Below the pieces are notes generated by a model. The model was not told the origin of the DNA. It worked only from the letters and a program-made list of their open reading frames with translations, and did not search any database. Below, piece by piece: positions 1 to 11,314 of a stretch of DNA of 64,000 bases. Made by a program: the position numbers and the translations under genes. Position 1 is the stretch's first letter. Each line of letters begins with the position of its first letter. The DNA comes from Kitagawia praeruptora (Eukaryota > Streptophyta > Magnoliopsida > Apiales > Apiaceae), in assembly GCA_037693485.1 (NCBI GenBank), contig CM075354.1:94299001-94363000 (forward strand). Reading direction: 5' to 3'.

Positions 1-1149
1 CTATTTTGGAGATAAAATAGGAGAAAATTCGTATTATTGGGCTACACGGGCTGCCTGCACTGTTTGGGCCATATCTTGAGTTCCAGAAGTCAGAATTTGA
101 CGATCTTACTGTCCACGCGAAGCTTGTGGAATTATCTTTAATTTAGAGGTGGTACAGTAAGCAAAATCCAACTGGAAGAGCCCAGAAACAGAGGAGAAAA
201 AGAAGTGACGAATTTTACAAGAAAATCCTATTCAATTATGGATATCTTTTTGTAAATTGATTAGGATATTAAAAATACTTTTATTAGGAGATAGATATCA
301 GATTTTATTAAGGGGTTTTATTATAAAAGGAAGAGAAAACGTGAGTGAGGGGGGGATAGACATATACAGACGTTTTTACATAAGCTAGGGTTTTTGGTTT
401 TTCTCTCTTCATCTCTTCCTTTGTAAGCACTTGGTTTAATTTGGATCTTCATTGTTCTTCGTTAATACAAAGTTTGAGGTATTCTTTATTCTCTTGTTTT
501 ATTATTATATGTTTTACATGGCTTCTTTCATTATTATTATTGCTTTTACTTCTAGAATGAGTGAGTAGTTTAATTCTAGGGCATTAAGGGGAGCCATGTT
601 TGCACCATGATTTGGGCTTAATTTGATTAGTAGATTGATGGGTAGAGAGTAATTCTGATTGATATGTTATAATTCTTAATTTGTGTAATTGCGCAATATC
701 ACGGATTAATCGATTGCAATAGGAGTAATAGATCGAGAGATTTTACTACTAGAGGCTTACATACAATTAGCAGAATTGAAGGTGAGTGTGAGAACATCAT
801 TAGATATTCTGAGAGTGTTAATGCTTGAGAAAGATTAACCGTTAATGCTTGAGAAAGATTAACCATTGCTTTAATTACTTAATCCCATTGAAAAGCTATA
901 CTTTTGTGATTTGTTTGGTGTAAACATGGTGAACCTGAATTGCCCTAGATCCCTTAATTAATTGATATAAAACTTTGTTAAATTTGTTTTAGTAGTTAAT
1001 AAAATTCTCAAACAATCGTTGTGACTAGAAACAATTGATAGCAATTGAATTGAAACTGAAACTGTCTCCTTGAGGATTCGACCCGTATTTGCTAGTATCT
1101 ACTACAATTGATACCGTGCGCTTGCGGTTAGACGTAATTTAACACATCA
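1..1149 (+). mobile_element. Athila-like LTR, 3' portion
   Basis: Non-coding. The right end reads AACACATCA, a CA terminus. Just before it are the words GAGGATTCGACCCG (from about 1072) and CGTGCGCTTGCGG (1115-1127), which I associate with the 3' ends of Athila/Tat LTRs. A similar CGTGCGCTTGCG word and an AGCACATCA end occur in the solo LTR at 16194-18136. A TATA-like TTATAAAAGG lies at 321-330. No primer-binding site follows, so this is a solo or truncated LTR whose left end is outside the window. The family assignment is from memory of such ends, not from an alignment. Confidence 0.6.
817..864 (+). repeat. Perfect 24-bp tandem duplication
   Basis: Two adjacent identical 24-mers beginning GTTAATGCTTGAGAAAG, at 817-840 and 841-864, inside the Athila-like LTR. 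Probably replication slippage. Confidence 0.9.
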
Positions 1150-1828
1150 AGGGACTATGTGGCCACCGAAGCTACACATGAGACGTAATTTGGGAGGTGG
1201 ATTGGTGGGTGGGTTTGACTCGGAGAGGGGTTTTGAAAGAAGGGACGAGTTGAGTGACTCAGTGGGTTAGGTGGTGGTGGTGGGAGGAAGGAGGCTGAGG
1301 AGATGAACGGAGGAAGGAGGTGAAGGACAATTGAAGGAGAAGGTGGGTTGCGAGATGATATGGGGAGGCTGGGTTGCTGATGAAGGAAATGGAATGTGGC
1401 TGAGAAGAAGAAAAAAGGAGGGGGTGGCAGAATTGGGCGAGAGAGAGAGAGAGATTAAAGGGGAGAGAGATAGAATACAGGGAAGAGAGAAGAAAGAGGA
1501 GAGAAAAAAAAAGAAAATAATTAAGTTAATTTTCGATTTAATTTTATGTTAAAATAGTGACATGTCATCCCATGTGGCAAGAGTTAACGGAGCACCGTTA
1601 AAAGTCAACGCGAGTTAACGGCGTCGCAAGTTATTTCGAGTTTAGTGGTTCACTCGCAATAAATTATTATTATACTTACCTATCTGCAAGTTTTTTGAGT
1701 TCAGTTACCCAACTGCAACTTGGGCACGAGTTCAATTATGAAATAGCCAATTAACCCATTTTATATTTGGATGAACTTATGGCTTATATGGTCATAAGAG
1801 CTTATGGGGGGTTTTGCCTATTTAAGTG
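1150..1828. other. Unassigned intergenic stretch, purine-rich
   Basis: Strongly G/A-biased on the plus strand between about 1190 and 1520. This produces a spurious open frame rich in Glu, Lys, Arg and Gly. From about 1560 to 1745 there is a segment with repeated GTTAACGG words and near-palindromic GACATGTC/CATGTGGC. It looks like the end of a dispersed repeat I cannot name. 1770-1820 has ACTTATGGCTTAT words and may be a fragment of the MITE family that follows. No gene is supported. Confidence 0.5.
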
Positions 1829-2130
1829 TATGTTTGGGGTATCTTAAAATAAGTAGCTTATGGCTTATAAACACTTATGTCATATAAGTGATAAGTAGAG
1901 CAGTCAGTAGAGTGTTTGGTAAATCAGAACTTATAATCAGTAGACTGTTTGTGTAAATCAGAACTTATAAGTTAACTTTTTTTTATAATTTACAAAATAT
2001 TGTTGTTTTATATATAACAATGGATATCAATGGATAGATCTCGATGAATAGGGAAATTTGATATATACATATCAATTTTCTAATGAATGGATCGAGAGAT
2101 ATATGGTTTTGAAGATTTGAAGGATATTAT
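1829..2130 (-). mobile_element. MITE host copy, left part (minus orientation)
   Basis: Begins ATGTTTGGGGTATC and runs through CTTATAAGCACTTATG-type AT-rich palindromic words to GAAGGATATTAT at 2130. Its other part resumes at 6756 (ATTATATATTGCG). An uninterrupted minus copy at 6948-7430 shows the two belong together (GGATATTATATATTGCG around 7243-7260). Two further MITE copies are inserted at the ATTAT. Non-coding; superfamily not assigned. Confidence 0.7.
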
Positions 2131-3453
2131 GGGCCTGTTTGTTTCCACTTATCGTGGTCAACTTATGGCTTATAAGGCCATAAGCACTTATGAGGGGTGT
2201 TTGCCAAAATAAGTTTTAGCTCAACTTATAACTTATAAGGCCATAAGTTGAATGTTAGGAAATCCTAACATTCAACTTATGCTTATAACTTATTTCTCGA
2301 TATACGCAATATATAATATCCTTCGAATCTTCAAAGCCATATATCTCTCGATCCATTCATTAGAAAATTGATAGGTATATGTCAAATTTCTCTTTTCATC
2401 GAGATCTATCCATTGATATCCATTGTTATATATAAAAAACAAATATTTTGAAAATTATTAAAAAAAGTTAACTTATAAGTTCTGATTTACCCAAACTGTG
2501 ACAGCCCCAAATCTGGGGTCATGAATTTTGGGCCATCACGGACCAACTTCCATTCAAAATCAATATCTCTTGGTTTTTTTTTTTATACTTATGCAATTGA
2601 CCCCACAGTAATACACACACACATACCAGTCATATGCTCAGAGAACAACATTCACCATAATAAAAGTTTAGAGTTAAACAGTTATTACAAACCCAGAATC
2701 ATACTTAAGTACATTGTTGAGTGATGCTTCTACAAGAAGCATTTCAACAACCAAATTTATTACAACCTTACACACTTACACACTTAATATACACAAGACC
2801 ACTAAACCCCTTTCGCTTGTCATCTACCTCGGGAACGGTCGCCAGTACTCGCTCAATAGGTCGCCTTCCCCCTACCCTCTTGCGGGGTGTCGTACGGAGT
2901 ATTGGCATTGGTCCTAGCTGTATATACATAAGTAGCAAGAGTGAGCTATAATAGCTCAGCAAGATATTATTATAAACTAAAATTTAAAAATGTAACCAAG
3001 TATACATGTATATACATATGTAAACGGAAATCAATTATAACCTTTAAGAAAGAATAAAACTCTTATTTAATAATACATCATCCACTTACTATTATAAGAA
3101 AGAAATCTAGAATAATACAGTATCAGTTTCTCTTCTTAAATAATATAACAATCAATATAATCTTTCAGTGTAATATTTCAAAATAAAATGAAAACTTGAA
3201 TAAATCTCTCTCTATCATCTTCTCATTTCCTTCTTATGCAACAATTATAACAATTAATATAAAATCAGTTTCTCTTCATCTATAACAATAATTTCATCGT
3301 TCCATATCAATTTACCTTTTCAATATACCATTCTGACTTTATTGTTTATTCTTTATTCAATAATTGTGGGGGTTTCCACTGTCACCAAATATGTGAGGTA
3401 CGATGATCAGTCGTCCTCCGTAACCGTCTATTTTTACTACCGGTAGAAGGAAT

Positions 3454-3540
3454 GAAGGCCACCTGCTAACATCATCCCTGGAGGAAGGCCACCTGCTAAC
3501 ATCCTCCTGGAGGAAGGCCACCTGCTAACATCCTCCCTTG
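3454..3540 (+). repeat. About 30-bp tandem repeat, three units
   Basis: Three near-identical units built on AAGGCCACCTGCTAACATC with a period of 29-30 bp, inside the 2497-6131 LTR. Confidence 0.85.
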
Positions 3541-3596
3541 GCATCTTCGTGCCGAATCATGAATACTAGACTATGTCGCACACAGCCCTGACATAG

Positions 3597-3702
3597 CCTC
3601 TTACGCTTACATTAAGTGCTGGACTGTGCAACTTCCACACGGCCTCTTACGCTTACATTAAGTGCTGGACTGTGCAACTTCCACACGGCCTCTTACGCTT
3701 AC
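3597..3702 (+). repeat. 46-bp tandem repeat, 2.3 units
   Basis: Units begin CCTCTTACGCTTACATTAAG and contain GTGCTGGACTGTG; copies at 3597-3642 and 3643-3688, then a partial. On the minus strand this reads GCGTAAGAGG...GTCCAGCACTT. The tandem array at 18587-18712 in another LTR family uses the same words. Confidence 0.85.
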
Positions 3703-6270
3703 TGTTGTAAATTCCCCTTTTTATAAGATCATTATTCAATTTATCAACACCATTTCACATTTCCATTTCCGTATATCACTTCCATTATCAATTATCATTC
3801 ACTCATATCATTTTCATTCTCGCACATTATTTCTATAAAATATATTCATAACATAATACTTTGATTATGATTCAGACATCTATTTTATATTCAAGAATTT
3901 AAATATGCTTTTATATCCATAACATATTCCATCTACTTAAAAAGTAGTAATTAATAATCAAATAATATTTATAATACCACTAACACCAAAAAGAATATTT
4001 TTAATATAGTATTATAAACCATATAACCCTGGATAACAACTGATACCATTCTTTCATATTCCCTTAATCATAAGGCATGTTCACTTCATGCATAATCATC
4101 TCTATGTATATTCATATCCATCTCATACTCATATCCATATTCATACCATACTCATATACCTTCCCTTTTTACATCAATAATCGAGGAAAACCATTTCTTA
4201 ACAATATAGTAACAATAGCATCACATATATATATTTCATGAAATCAAGTTTCTTTGAAGATAAATAATTTCCAAGTAGGGATAGAAAAGATCTTGCCTTG
4301 GTTTCTGTATCCTGGTAGTATGACTGGTCCCTCCTCCGGAATTTCTATAAACACAAAAGGACCATCATTAGAATACCACATCTCTTACTCACTACCCTCT
4401 TGTATAACAAAACCCTTTACACTTCAACATATGTTTAACGTATTATTATTACCCCAAAGGTTCAAGGACTTAACTATTTATAAGCTCAATCGAAGTTTCA
4501 GGGGTTTTCACCATTTCCCCTAATAACCACACTTAACTGTAAAAATTCTCAGAAAATATAAATTTCGAATTTTAATGCAAGGTCAACTGTCAAGGGTCCT
4601 CTGACCACCCTACTACACTATCCCAAAATTTCGTGACTTATAAAAATGTCTAAGTATGGTAACTTTAGCCTCAAAGTTGATACAATTACGTTTTCTCGGT
4701 TATCGAACGCCTTTCACTAAAACTGACTTTTCTCCTAAACCGTTCATCAGATTTTAACGCACCTTATATCAAAACGATCTATGAACTAAACTCTATCATT
4801 TCATGGTCAATTGGTAACCTAGGCAGTGAGGTACCGTATGAATACAGGGGTCACAAAACAGGGCAGTTTTCGTTCTAACGAAAATCGGACATTATAACTG
4901 CTGTAATTTCATACTTTCCAAAATCAAACTCCTCCAAATCAATCATCCACCTTATACACCATCACCTACACCATGTGTTCATCTTACCAACCATGGTTAC
5001 AAGCACATACTCCTTCCAAAATCAACTTTAATCACTTACAAACACTTATAACATCATAATCATAACATTTATACCACTTAATCACTAAACACAACTATAT
5101 CCATCATAAACATAAAAGAGCAAGCATGATTATACCTTCTTGAAGCTTTGATAACCTTAAAAATCCTTGATAAACCTTGGGTACTTCTTAAACAACCTTA
5201 GATTAACTTGAATCAACTAAAGAAACCATGAAAACAAAGTTAACAATTCGGAATTACTATTCATCAGCTGAAAGAACATGAAAAACGACCCCTTTACCTT
5301 GCTTTTCTGGAAAACTCTTGTGAAATACGACTTGTAGGTTATCTCATGGGCTTTCTAAAAAGCTATAGAACGCAAAAGTTGGCTGCGAAACGAAGAAGTT
5401 ATGCTCATTTTACTGGGCTGTTCTTGTTTTGGCCGAAAATTGTAATATGGATGGGGGAGAGAGTTTTGTTCTTTGTTTTGATCTTATCCCTCTTTAATCT
5501 TGTTAATATTTGTTAGCTTTAGCTTGTCCTAGAAGCCTTGGAAGATATTTAGTGATTAAAAGCTTGCAAAGTTACTAATTTACCCTTAAAAACAAAATAA
5601 TGGCTAATGACACCACTTGGATTTTCTAATCTCTTATTTTCTAAATTTTCTAAGTACAATGCCCATCACATTGGTAAATAATATGGTATGTATCCTTGTT
5701 ATATTACTAATCTTGGTTGCTTGGTTTCCATACTCGTCTAATTGTGGTTCGTTTCGAGTGTACCTCATTATCTCAGTGGTTTTGAAACCATTTAACAATC
5801 CAATTTCCTTTGGTATTCTCTTAACTTATAAATCCCCTGGCTCAAATCTAAATTCACTAATCCCTCAATATATACTTCTTATAATGTTTCCATGCTCCTT
5901 AATATCTAATAGAAGCTTATTCGAAATCAAAATCCTCAAAATCCATGTTTCAGGAATTTCTGAAATCTAACGTCATTTCGAGTCACTTATTTCCATTGCA
6001 CAACACTAATATGGTTTCTGTTTATTCATTTTATGTTTCCATTATAAAGTACCTATGTACCATTTCTCTAAATCCTCGAAATTTACTATTCATGTGACCA
6101 CTGTAGCTTTGTTAAAGTTAGGGTTATTACACAAACAGTCTACTGATTATAAGTTCTGATTTACCAAACACTCTACTGACTTTTAATCTCTGCTCCACTT
6201 ATCACTTATATGACATAAGTGCTTATAAGTCATAAGTTACTTATTTTAAGATACCCCAAACACCCACTAT

Positions 6271-6755
6271 GGCCCTGTTTGTTTTAGCTTATTTCTGTGG
6301 ACTTATGGCTTATAAGGCCATAAGTCCTTATGGGGGGTGTTTGTCAAAATAAGTTTTAGCTAAACTTATAACTTATAAGTTCATAAGTTGAATGTTAAGA
6401 ATTCTTAACTTTCAACTTATAACTTATAACTTATTCTCGATATACGGATCCTTCAAATCTTCAAAACCATATATCTCTCGATCCATTCATTAGAAAATTG
6501 ATATGTATATATCAAATTTCCCTATTCATCGAGATCTATCCATTGATATCCATTGTTATATATAAAAAACAAATATTTTGAAAATTATTAAAAAAAGTTA
6601 ACTTATAAGTTCTGATTTACCCAAACAGTCTACTGATTATAAGTTCTGATTTACCAAACACTCTACTGACTTATAATCTCTGCTCCACTTATCACTTATA
6701 TGACATAAGTGCTTATAAGTCATAAGTTACTTATTTTAAGATACCCCAAACACCC
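6271..6755 (+). mobile_element. MITE copy B, complete
   Basis: Runs from GGCCCTGTTTGTTT to CCAAACACCC, about 485 bp, and is flanked by ACTAT (6266-6270) and ATTAT (6756-6760). It lies directly beside copy A in the same orientation, sharing the target word. This suggests two successive insertions at one site inside the older minus-oriented copy. Non-coding. Confidence 0.7.
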
Positions 6756-6942
6756 ATTATATATTGCGTATATCGAGAATAAGTTATAAGTTATAAGTTG
6801 AAAGTTAAGGATTCTTAACATTCAACTAATGGATTTATAAGTTATAAGTTGAGCTAAAATTTATTTTGGCAAACACCCCCCATAAGTGCTTATGGGCTTA
6901 TAAGCCATAAGCTCACAGTAATAAGTGGAAACAAACAGGCCC
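6756..6942 (-). mobile_element. MITE host copy, right part (minus orientation)
   Basis: Continues the copy begun at 1829-2130. It starts ATTATATATTGCG and ends GTGGAAACAAACAGGCCC, the minus-orientation terminus. Confidence 0.7.
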
Positions 6943-6947
6943 TAACT

Positions 6948-7430
6948 GCATGTTTGGGGTATCTTAAAATAAGTAGCTTATGGCTTATAAGCACTTATGT
7001 CATATAAGTGATAAGTAGAGCAGTCAGTAGAGTGTTTGGTAAATCAGAACTTATAATTAGTAGACTGTTTGGGTAAATCAGAACTTATAAGTTAACTTTT
7101 TTTTTTATAATTTTCAAAATATTGTTTTTTTATATATAACAATGGATATCAATGGATAGATCTAGATGAATAGGGAAATTTGATATATACATATCAATTT
7201 TCTAATGAATGGATCGAGAGATATATGGTTTTGAAGATTTGAAGGATATTATATATTGCGTATATCGAGAATAAGTTATAAGTTAAAAGTTAAGGATTCT
7301 TAACATTCATCAACTTATGGATTTATAAGTTATAAGTTGAGCTAAAACTTATTTTGGCAAACACCCCCCATAAGTGTTTATGGGCTTATAAGCCATAAGC
7401 TCACAGTAATAAGTGGAAACAAACAGACCC
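6948..7430 (-). mobile_element. MITE copy D, complete (minus orientation)
   Basis: From GCATGTTTGGGGTATC to AACAAACAGACCC. Flanked by TAACT (6943-6947) and TAAGT (7431-7435), a possible TSD with one mismatch. It is the reference for reconstructing the interrupted minus copy. Confidence 0.65.
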
Positions 7431-7840
7431 TAAGTTTTAGCTCAACTTATAACTTATATGTTGATAACTTGAATGTTAGATATCCTTAACATTCAACTTA
7501 TGCTTATAACTTATTTTCGATACACACAATTCTTCAAATCTTCAAAATCATATATCTTTTGATCCGTTCATTTACAAATTAATATGTATATATCAAATTT
7601 CTCTACTCATCGAGATCTATCCATTGATATCCATTGATATATACTAAAAAACAAATATTTAAAAAATAATAAAAAAAAGTTAACTTATAAGTTCTGATTT
7701 ACCAAACGCTCTACTGATTTATAAGTTCTAATTTACCAAACACTCTACTCAGTTATAATTTCTGATCTACTTATCACTTATATGACACTTATGCTTATAA
7801 GACGTAAGTTACTCATTTTAAGGTAAGCCAAACGGCCCCT
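7431..7840 (+). mobile_element. MITE copy E, left-truncated
   Basis: Starts inside the element (AGTTTTAGCTCAACTTATAAC) and ends CCAAACGGCCCC. It is more diverged than copies A, B and D, so it is probably older. Its left end is missing where copy D abuts. Confidence 0.6.
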
Positions 7841-8299
7841 AAATAGCTACATTAATTTCCCCGTGGATATCCGATTATATTATAATTGAGTATCGTTAGG
7901 AACAAAAAAATTCTTCCTAAAAATTTGTACAAAATGACGTGGTAAATATGTCGAATGTTTTAATTGGATGATTAGTGTGAATGAGGGGGTCCTATCCCAT
8001 TATTATTTTTATAATCAATTAAAAGCTTACAAATGACATTTGGAGAATTTTTTTGGAACTTTTGTTTGGCTCCCTAGCAATTTTCTACTTTATCTTGTAA
8101 ATTATTTAGAATTTTTTTAATTTAAACTATATTTTTTGTATATAATAAGTGTAGCATAAATTTTATACATAATTTTTATCATTGTCCCGCTAAAATAATT
8201 TAAATTGTCGAATATATTATTTATAAATTAGACGATCAAGATTATATCATATTAAAAAAATTACAATTTAAAAAGGATATAATTATAAAAAGTTGCATT
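7841..8299. other. AT-rich intergenic DNA
   Basis: I see no open frame, repeat or RNA signature here beyond A/T richness. Confidence 0.6.
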
Positions 8300-8518
8300 T
8301 AGGCTTGGAAATCGTTTCGTTTCATGTACTTTCGTGTCGTGTACTTTCATGTTTTTGTGTACTCATAGCTAAAATCGAACCTGAAGCATTCCGTTTCGTG
8401 TCAACCCGAAAGTACACGAAATTTTCTTTTACTTTTTATTTACACGAAACGATCCAAAATAACACGAAACAATTATATTCGAATACAAGAAATATAATAT
8501 TTATTATGATATATAAAA

Positions 8519-8557
<39 letters not shown>

Positions 8558-8723
8558 TCGTGTAATTTCTTGTAACCAAAATGAAAAACCATATCCGATA
8601 CTAAATATTTCGTGTAATTTCATGTTCGTGTACTTTCGTGTATCAAAAATTAAAACCCAAAACCGTATTTTTTGTGTCGTTTTGTGTCGTGTTCACGTGT
8701 CACGTGTCAAATTGTCAAGCCTA
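8300..8723. mobile_element. hAT-like MITE with TAGGCTTG ends
   Basis: The left end TAGGCTTG and right end CAAGCCTA are perfect 8-bp inverted repeats. The flanks are GTTGCATT and GTTGCTGT (6 of 8 matching), compatible with a decayed 8-bp hAT-type TSD. The interior has many CGTGTACTTTCGTG/CACGAAA words in both orientations, so a single strand could fold back. An AT dinucleotide run lies at 8524-8552. No transposase. Confidence 0.6.
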
Positions 8724-8776
8724 GTTGCTGTAGAATTGAATTTAAAAAAAAATTATAATCTAAAAAGGATTGCATT

Positions 8777-9278
8777 TGTTAGATATTGATTCAAGTGATA
8801 TCAGGATTTGGACTGTTACTGATCAGATACTGATGCTGACGTTATCAGTAATACAACGTCAGTATGAAGTTATCATCATGATTAGAAGCTGGTCAGGATT
8901 ACGTGAAGATTCTTATCAGTCCAGAGATCAAGGAAGATTGATATGTCGGTTCCTAAATTGTAGAAAGGCAGCTATCATACAAGATATGCATTCAGAGTAA
9001 TATGTAATTGATTTAGAATATCTTGTGATTGATAGTGTAGCTGTGTATGCTATATAAACACAGTTTAGGTTTTACATAATTGTAATCGCTTACACGAGTT
9101 ATCCTGTAACCTAGCAGCTCTTAAGAACATAAGGATTTCTTAAGAGAGTTTGTAACAGTTTTATATCAGAGTTATTAAAGTTGTTATTGATTCATACTTG
9201 TGTTATTTCTGTTTAAGTCGAAAATCTTATACAATTGTATTCAACCCCCCTACTACAATTGTTAATTACTGGGCAACA
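8777..9278 (+). mobile_element. Copia-D 5' LTR (SIRE-like)
   Basis: 502 bp, TGTTAGATAT to TGGGCAACA, followed after two bases by a primer-binding site. A TATA-like GCTATATAAACA lies near 9049. The upstream region holds the 16-mer ATCAGATACTGATGCT (8822-8837), which recurs exactly in gag. It also has paired TACTGAT/ATCAGTA and TGACGTT/AACGTCA words. The 3' LTR is not in the window. The left flank is GCATT, but no partner TSD is available. Confidence 0.8.
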
Positions 9279-9280
9279 AT

Positions 9281-9292
9281 TGGTATCAGAGC
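9281..9292 (+). other. Primer-binding site of copia-D
   Basis: TGGTATCAGAGC, complementary to the 3' end of plant initiator tRNA-Met, two bases after the LTR. Confidence 0.85.
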
Positions 9293-9326
9293 AAACTGAT
9301 TGATTTTAATCAGAAACGATCTTAAG

Positions 9327-11314
9327 ATGTCGACAAGCAAGTATGAAAGTATCAAGATTCCCATTCTCAAGAAAACTGAGTATCCAACATGGAAAGTAAA
9401 AATGCTGATGTATCTGGAAGCAATTGATCCAGATTATCTTGATAGGATCAATGATGGACCATTTCTTCCAACAAGATTAGTTGGAAGAACAAAGACTGTT
9501 GCTGAACACTATGTCATCAAGGCAAAGAGTGAATGGACTCCGGAAGAAAAGGCTCAAGTGCTCAAAGATGCAAAGGTAAAGAATATTTTGCATAACAGTC
9601 TTGATAATGTCATGTCAAACAGGGTAATAGCATGCAAGACTGCAAAGGAAATTTGGGATACCTTGAAAACTCAATGCCAAGGCACTGAATCTATCAAAAG
9701 AAACAGAAGGGCTCTGTTGATTCAGGAGTATGAGCAGTTTGACGCTAAATCTGATGAAAGCCTTACTAATATGTATGATAGATTTCTGACACTGCTGAAC
9801 AATCTATCTCTAGTTGGCAAAGAGTATGATCCAGAGGATTCAAATACCAAGTTTCTAAGAGCTCTAACTGAGGAGTGGGATACTCAAGCTTCAATCATAA
9901 GGCATCAGTATGATCTGAAGATGATGTCTCTAGATGAAGTTTATGGGATGCTTAGAACCTATGATCTTGAGGTTCAACAAAGAAAGAATAAGAAGAATGT
10001 CAAGGCAAAATCTGTTGCTTTGAATGTGGAATCAAAATCAAAGGGAAAAGCTGAGGAGGTTTCTAGAATAAAAAGTAGAGTTGTAGAGTCAATTCCTGAT
10101 GACTTATCATCAGATACTGATGCTAAGACTGATTCTGATACTGATGATGACTCTACTGATTTCGACATGATGGAGATGGTTGCTTTGATAGTCAAGGGCT
10201 TCAAGAAGATGAAGTTCAGAAAGGCGCGCTAGGAAGCAAGGGAAGTTCCAGAAGAAAACCTTCAATGCTGACAAAGACAGGTACAAGAAGAAAGAAGACA
10301 AAAGCAACAAATTTGACAAGTCAAAAGTCAGATGCTACAACTGTAATGGAATGGATCACTTTGCAACTGAGTGCAAAAAGACAAAACCTAAAGCTCTCAT
10401 CTCATCAAGCAAGGATTGGATGGACTCATCATCTGACTCTGAAGAAGAGAAAGTGAATTATGCTTTGATGGCTAATACTGATGATACTTCTGCTGCTGAA
10501 AATAATGTATCTGAAACTTTATTTGATTTTGATACTAATAGTGTCTCTGAGTTAAGATCATTTCTAAAATCTCTGCATATTAGTTTTAGGAGTCAGTCTC
10601 TTGAAAATGCTAGAATAAAATCTGAAATGGTAGAGGTGGCTAAGAGAAATGATCATCTAGAAGCTGAGTTACTTTTCTTGCATGAAGTACAAGCAGAATG
10701 TGATAATGCTAAACACATGAAACTAGAGATGGAGTTTAAATGTACTGAACTTGAAAAAGAACTTGAGGATGCTAAAGAAAAACTCAGAACCTGGACACAC
10801 TCTGGAAAGAAAACTCATGATATAATCAATAATAAAAATTGGAAAGAGTGTCTAGGTTATAATCCAGAGAATGAGAAAAAGAATAAAGGTAAAGTTGTTA
10901 CTGATGAAACAACAAAACCAGGAAGAGTTGTTGTTAATGAGTCAACAAATCCAAAAACCTACAGATATGTTATAGACATTACTAAAACTAAGTTAAAACC
11001 TGTTAATTATGTGTATCCAGAAAATTCCAAATCTACTTCAGAAAAGGGATCCACTTCTACACATTATTCTGAGACTAGAACTGTCAAGAACAAAAATGTA
11101 GGTCTTTTGTCTAAGAAACAATTGAGGGACAAAATCTGTGAAGTGACTGATACGAAGAAAGTCCCAACTGTCAAAAGAAACAGGAATGGTAAAGTTGGAA
11201 TAAAGAAGGAGAATAATTATAATTATATTCCACATGGACCAAGGAAAGTATGTTTTAACTGTGGTAACTCTAATCATCTTGCTATTGATTGTAGGAGGAG
11301 TAAAGAGACAAGAT
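9327..11314 (+). pseudogene. gag: Copia-D gag, frameshifted and 3'-truncated
   Basis: Gag forms the retrotransposon capsid and packages RNA. The start chosen is the ATG at 9327 (MSTSKYESIKIP), just after the PBS. The first part runs to a TAG at 10230-10232. It has the copia Gag signature (YPTWKVKMLMYL near residues 21-32, then KTAKEIWDTL and NMYDRFLTLLNNL) and a Ser/Asp-rich tail. A frameshift around 10220-10232 moves the rest to another frame. That frame holds zinc knuckle 1 (CYNCNGMDHFATEC, 10334-10373), a Glu/Lys-rich coiled-coil segment at about 10550-10800, and zinc knuckle 2 (CFNCGNSNHLAIDC, about 11251-11292). Two knuckles separated by a coiled coil fit SIRE-like elements. The sequence stops abruptly near 11314 at a junction with an oppositely oriented gypsy element. 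No protease, integrase or RT follows. Confidence 0.85.

Larger units (their letters stand above)
2497..6131 (-). mobile_element. 3.6-kb LTR with 5-bp TSD, Tekay/Del-like
   Basis: On the minus strand the element starts TGTAATAACC and ends GGCTGTCACA. It is flanked by a perfect CAAAC duplication (2492-2496 and 6132-6136). Removing the element and one CAAAC restores the sequence seen in MITE copy B (GATTTACCCAAACAGTC). No gag or pol is present, so it behaves as a solo LTR of 3,635 bp. Length, terminal style and internal tandem modules shared with the LTR ending at 19697 suggest a Tekay/Del-like chromovirus. Short frames inside it, for example 5617-5970, are not supported as genes. Confidence 0.72.
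2131..6265 (+). mobile_element. MITE copy A, interrupted by an LTR insertion
   Basis: Starts GGGCCTGTTTGTTT and ends CCAAACACCC, so the ends are imperfect inverted repeats (GGG...TGTTTG). The MITE sequence is 2131-2496 plus 6137-6265, about 495 bp. The LTR at 2497-6131 and the extra CAAAC account for the rest. It is flanked by ATTAT (2126-2130) and ACTAT (6266-6270), a likely 5-bp target duplication with one change. The interior is AT-rich and contains no transposase. Confidence 0.7.

Noticed and set aside
1331..1552. Open frame of 73 codons in the GA-rich stretch
   Set aside because: Low-complexity Glu/Lys/Arg/Gly translation caused by purine bias; no domain.
5617..5970. 117-codon hydrophobic frame
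   Set aside because: Lies inside the 2497-6131 LTR, AT-rich, no family resemblance.
8524..8552. AT dinucleotide run as a functional element
   Set aside because: Ordinary microsatellite inside a MITE.
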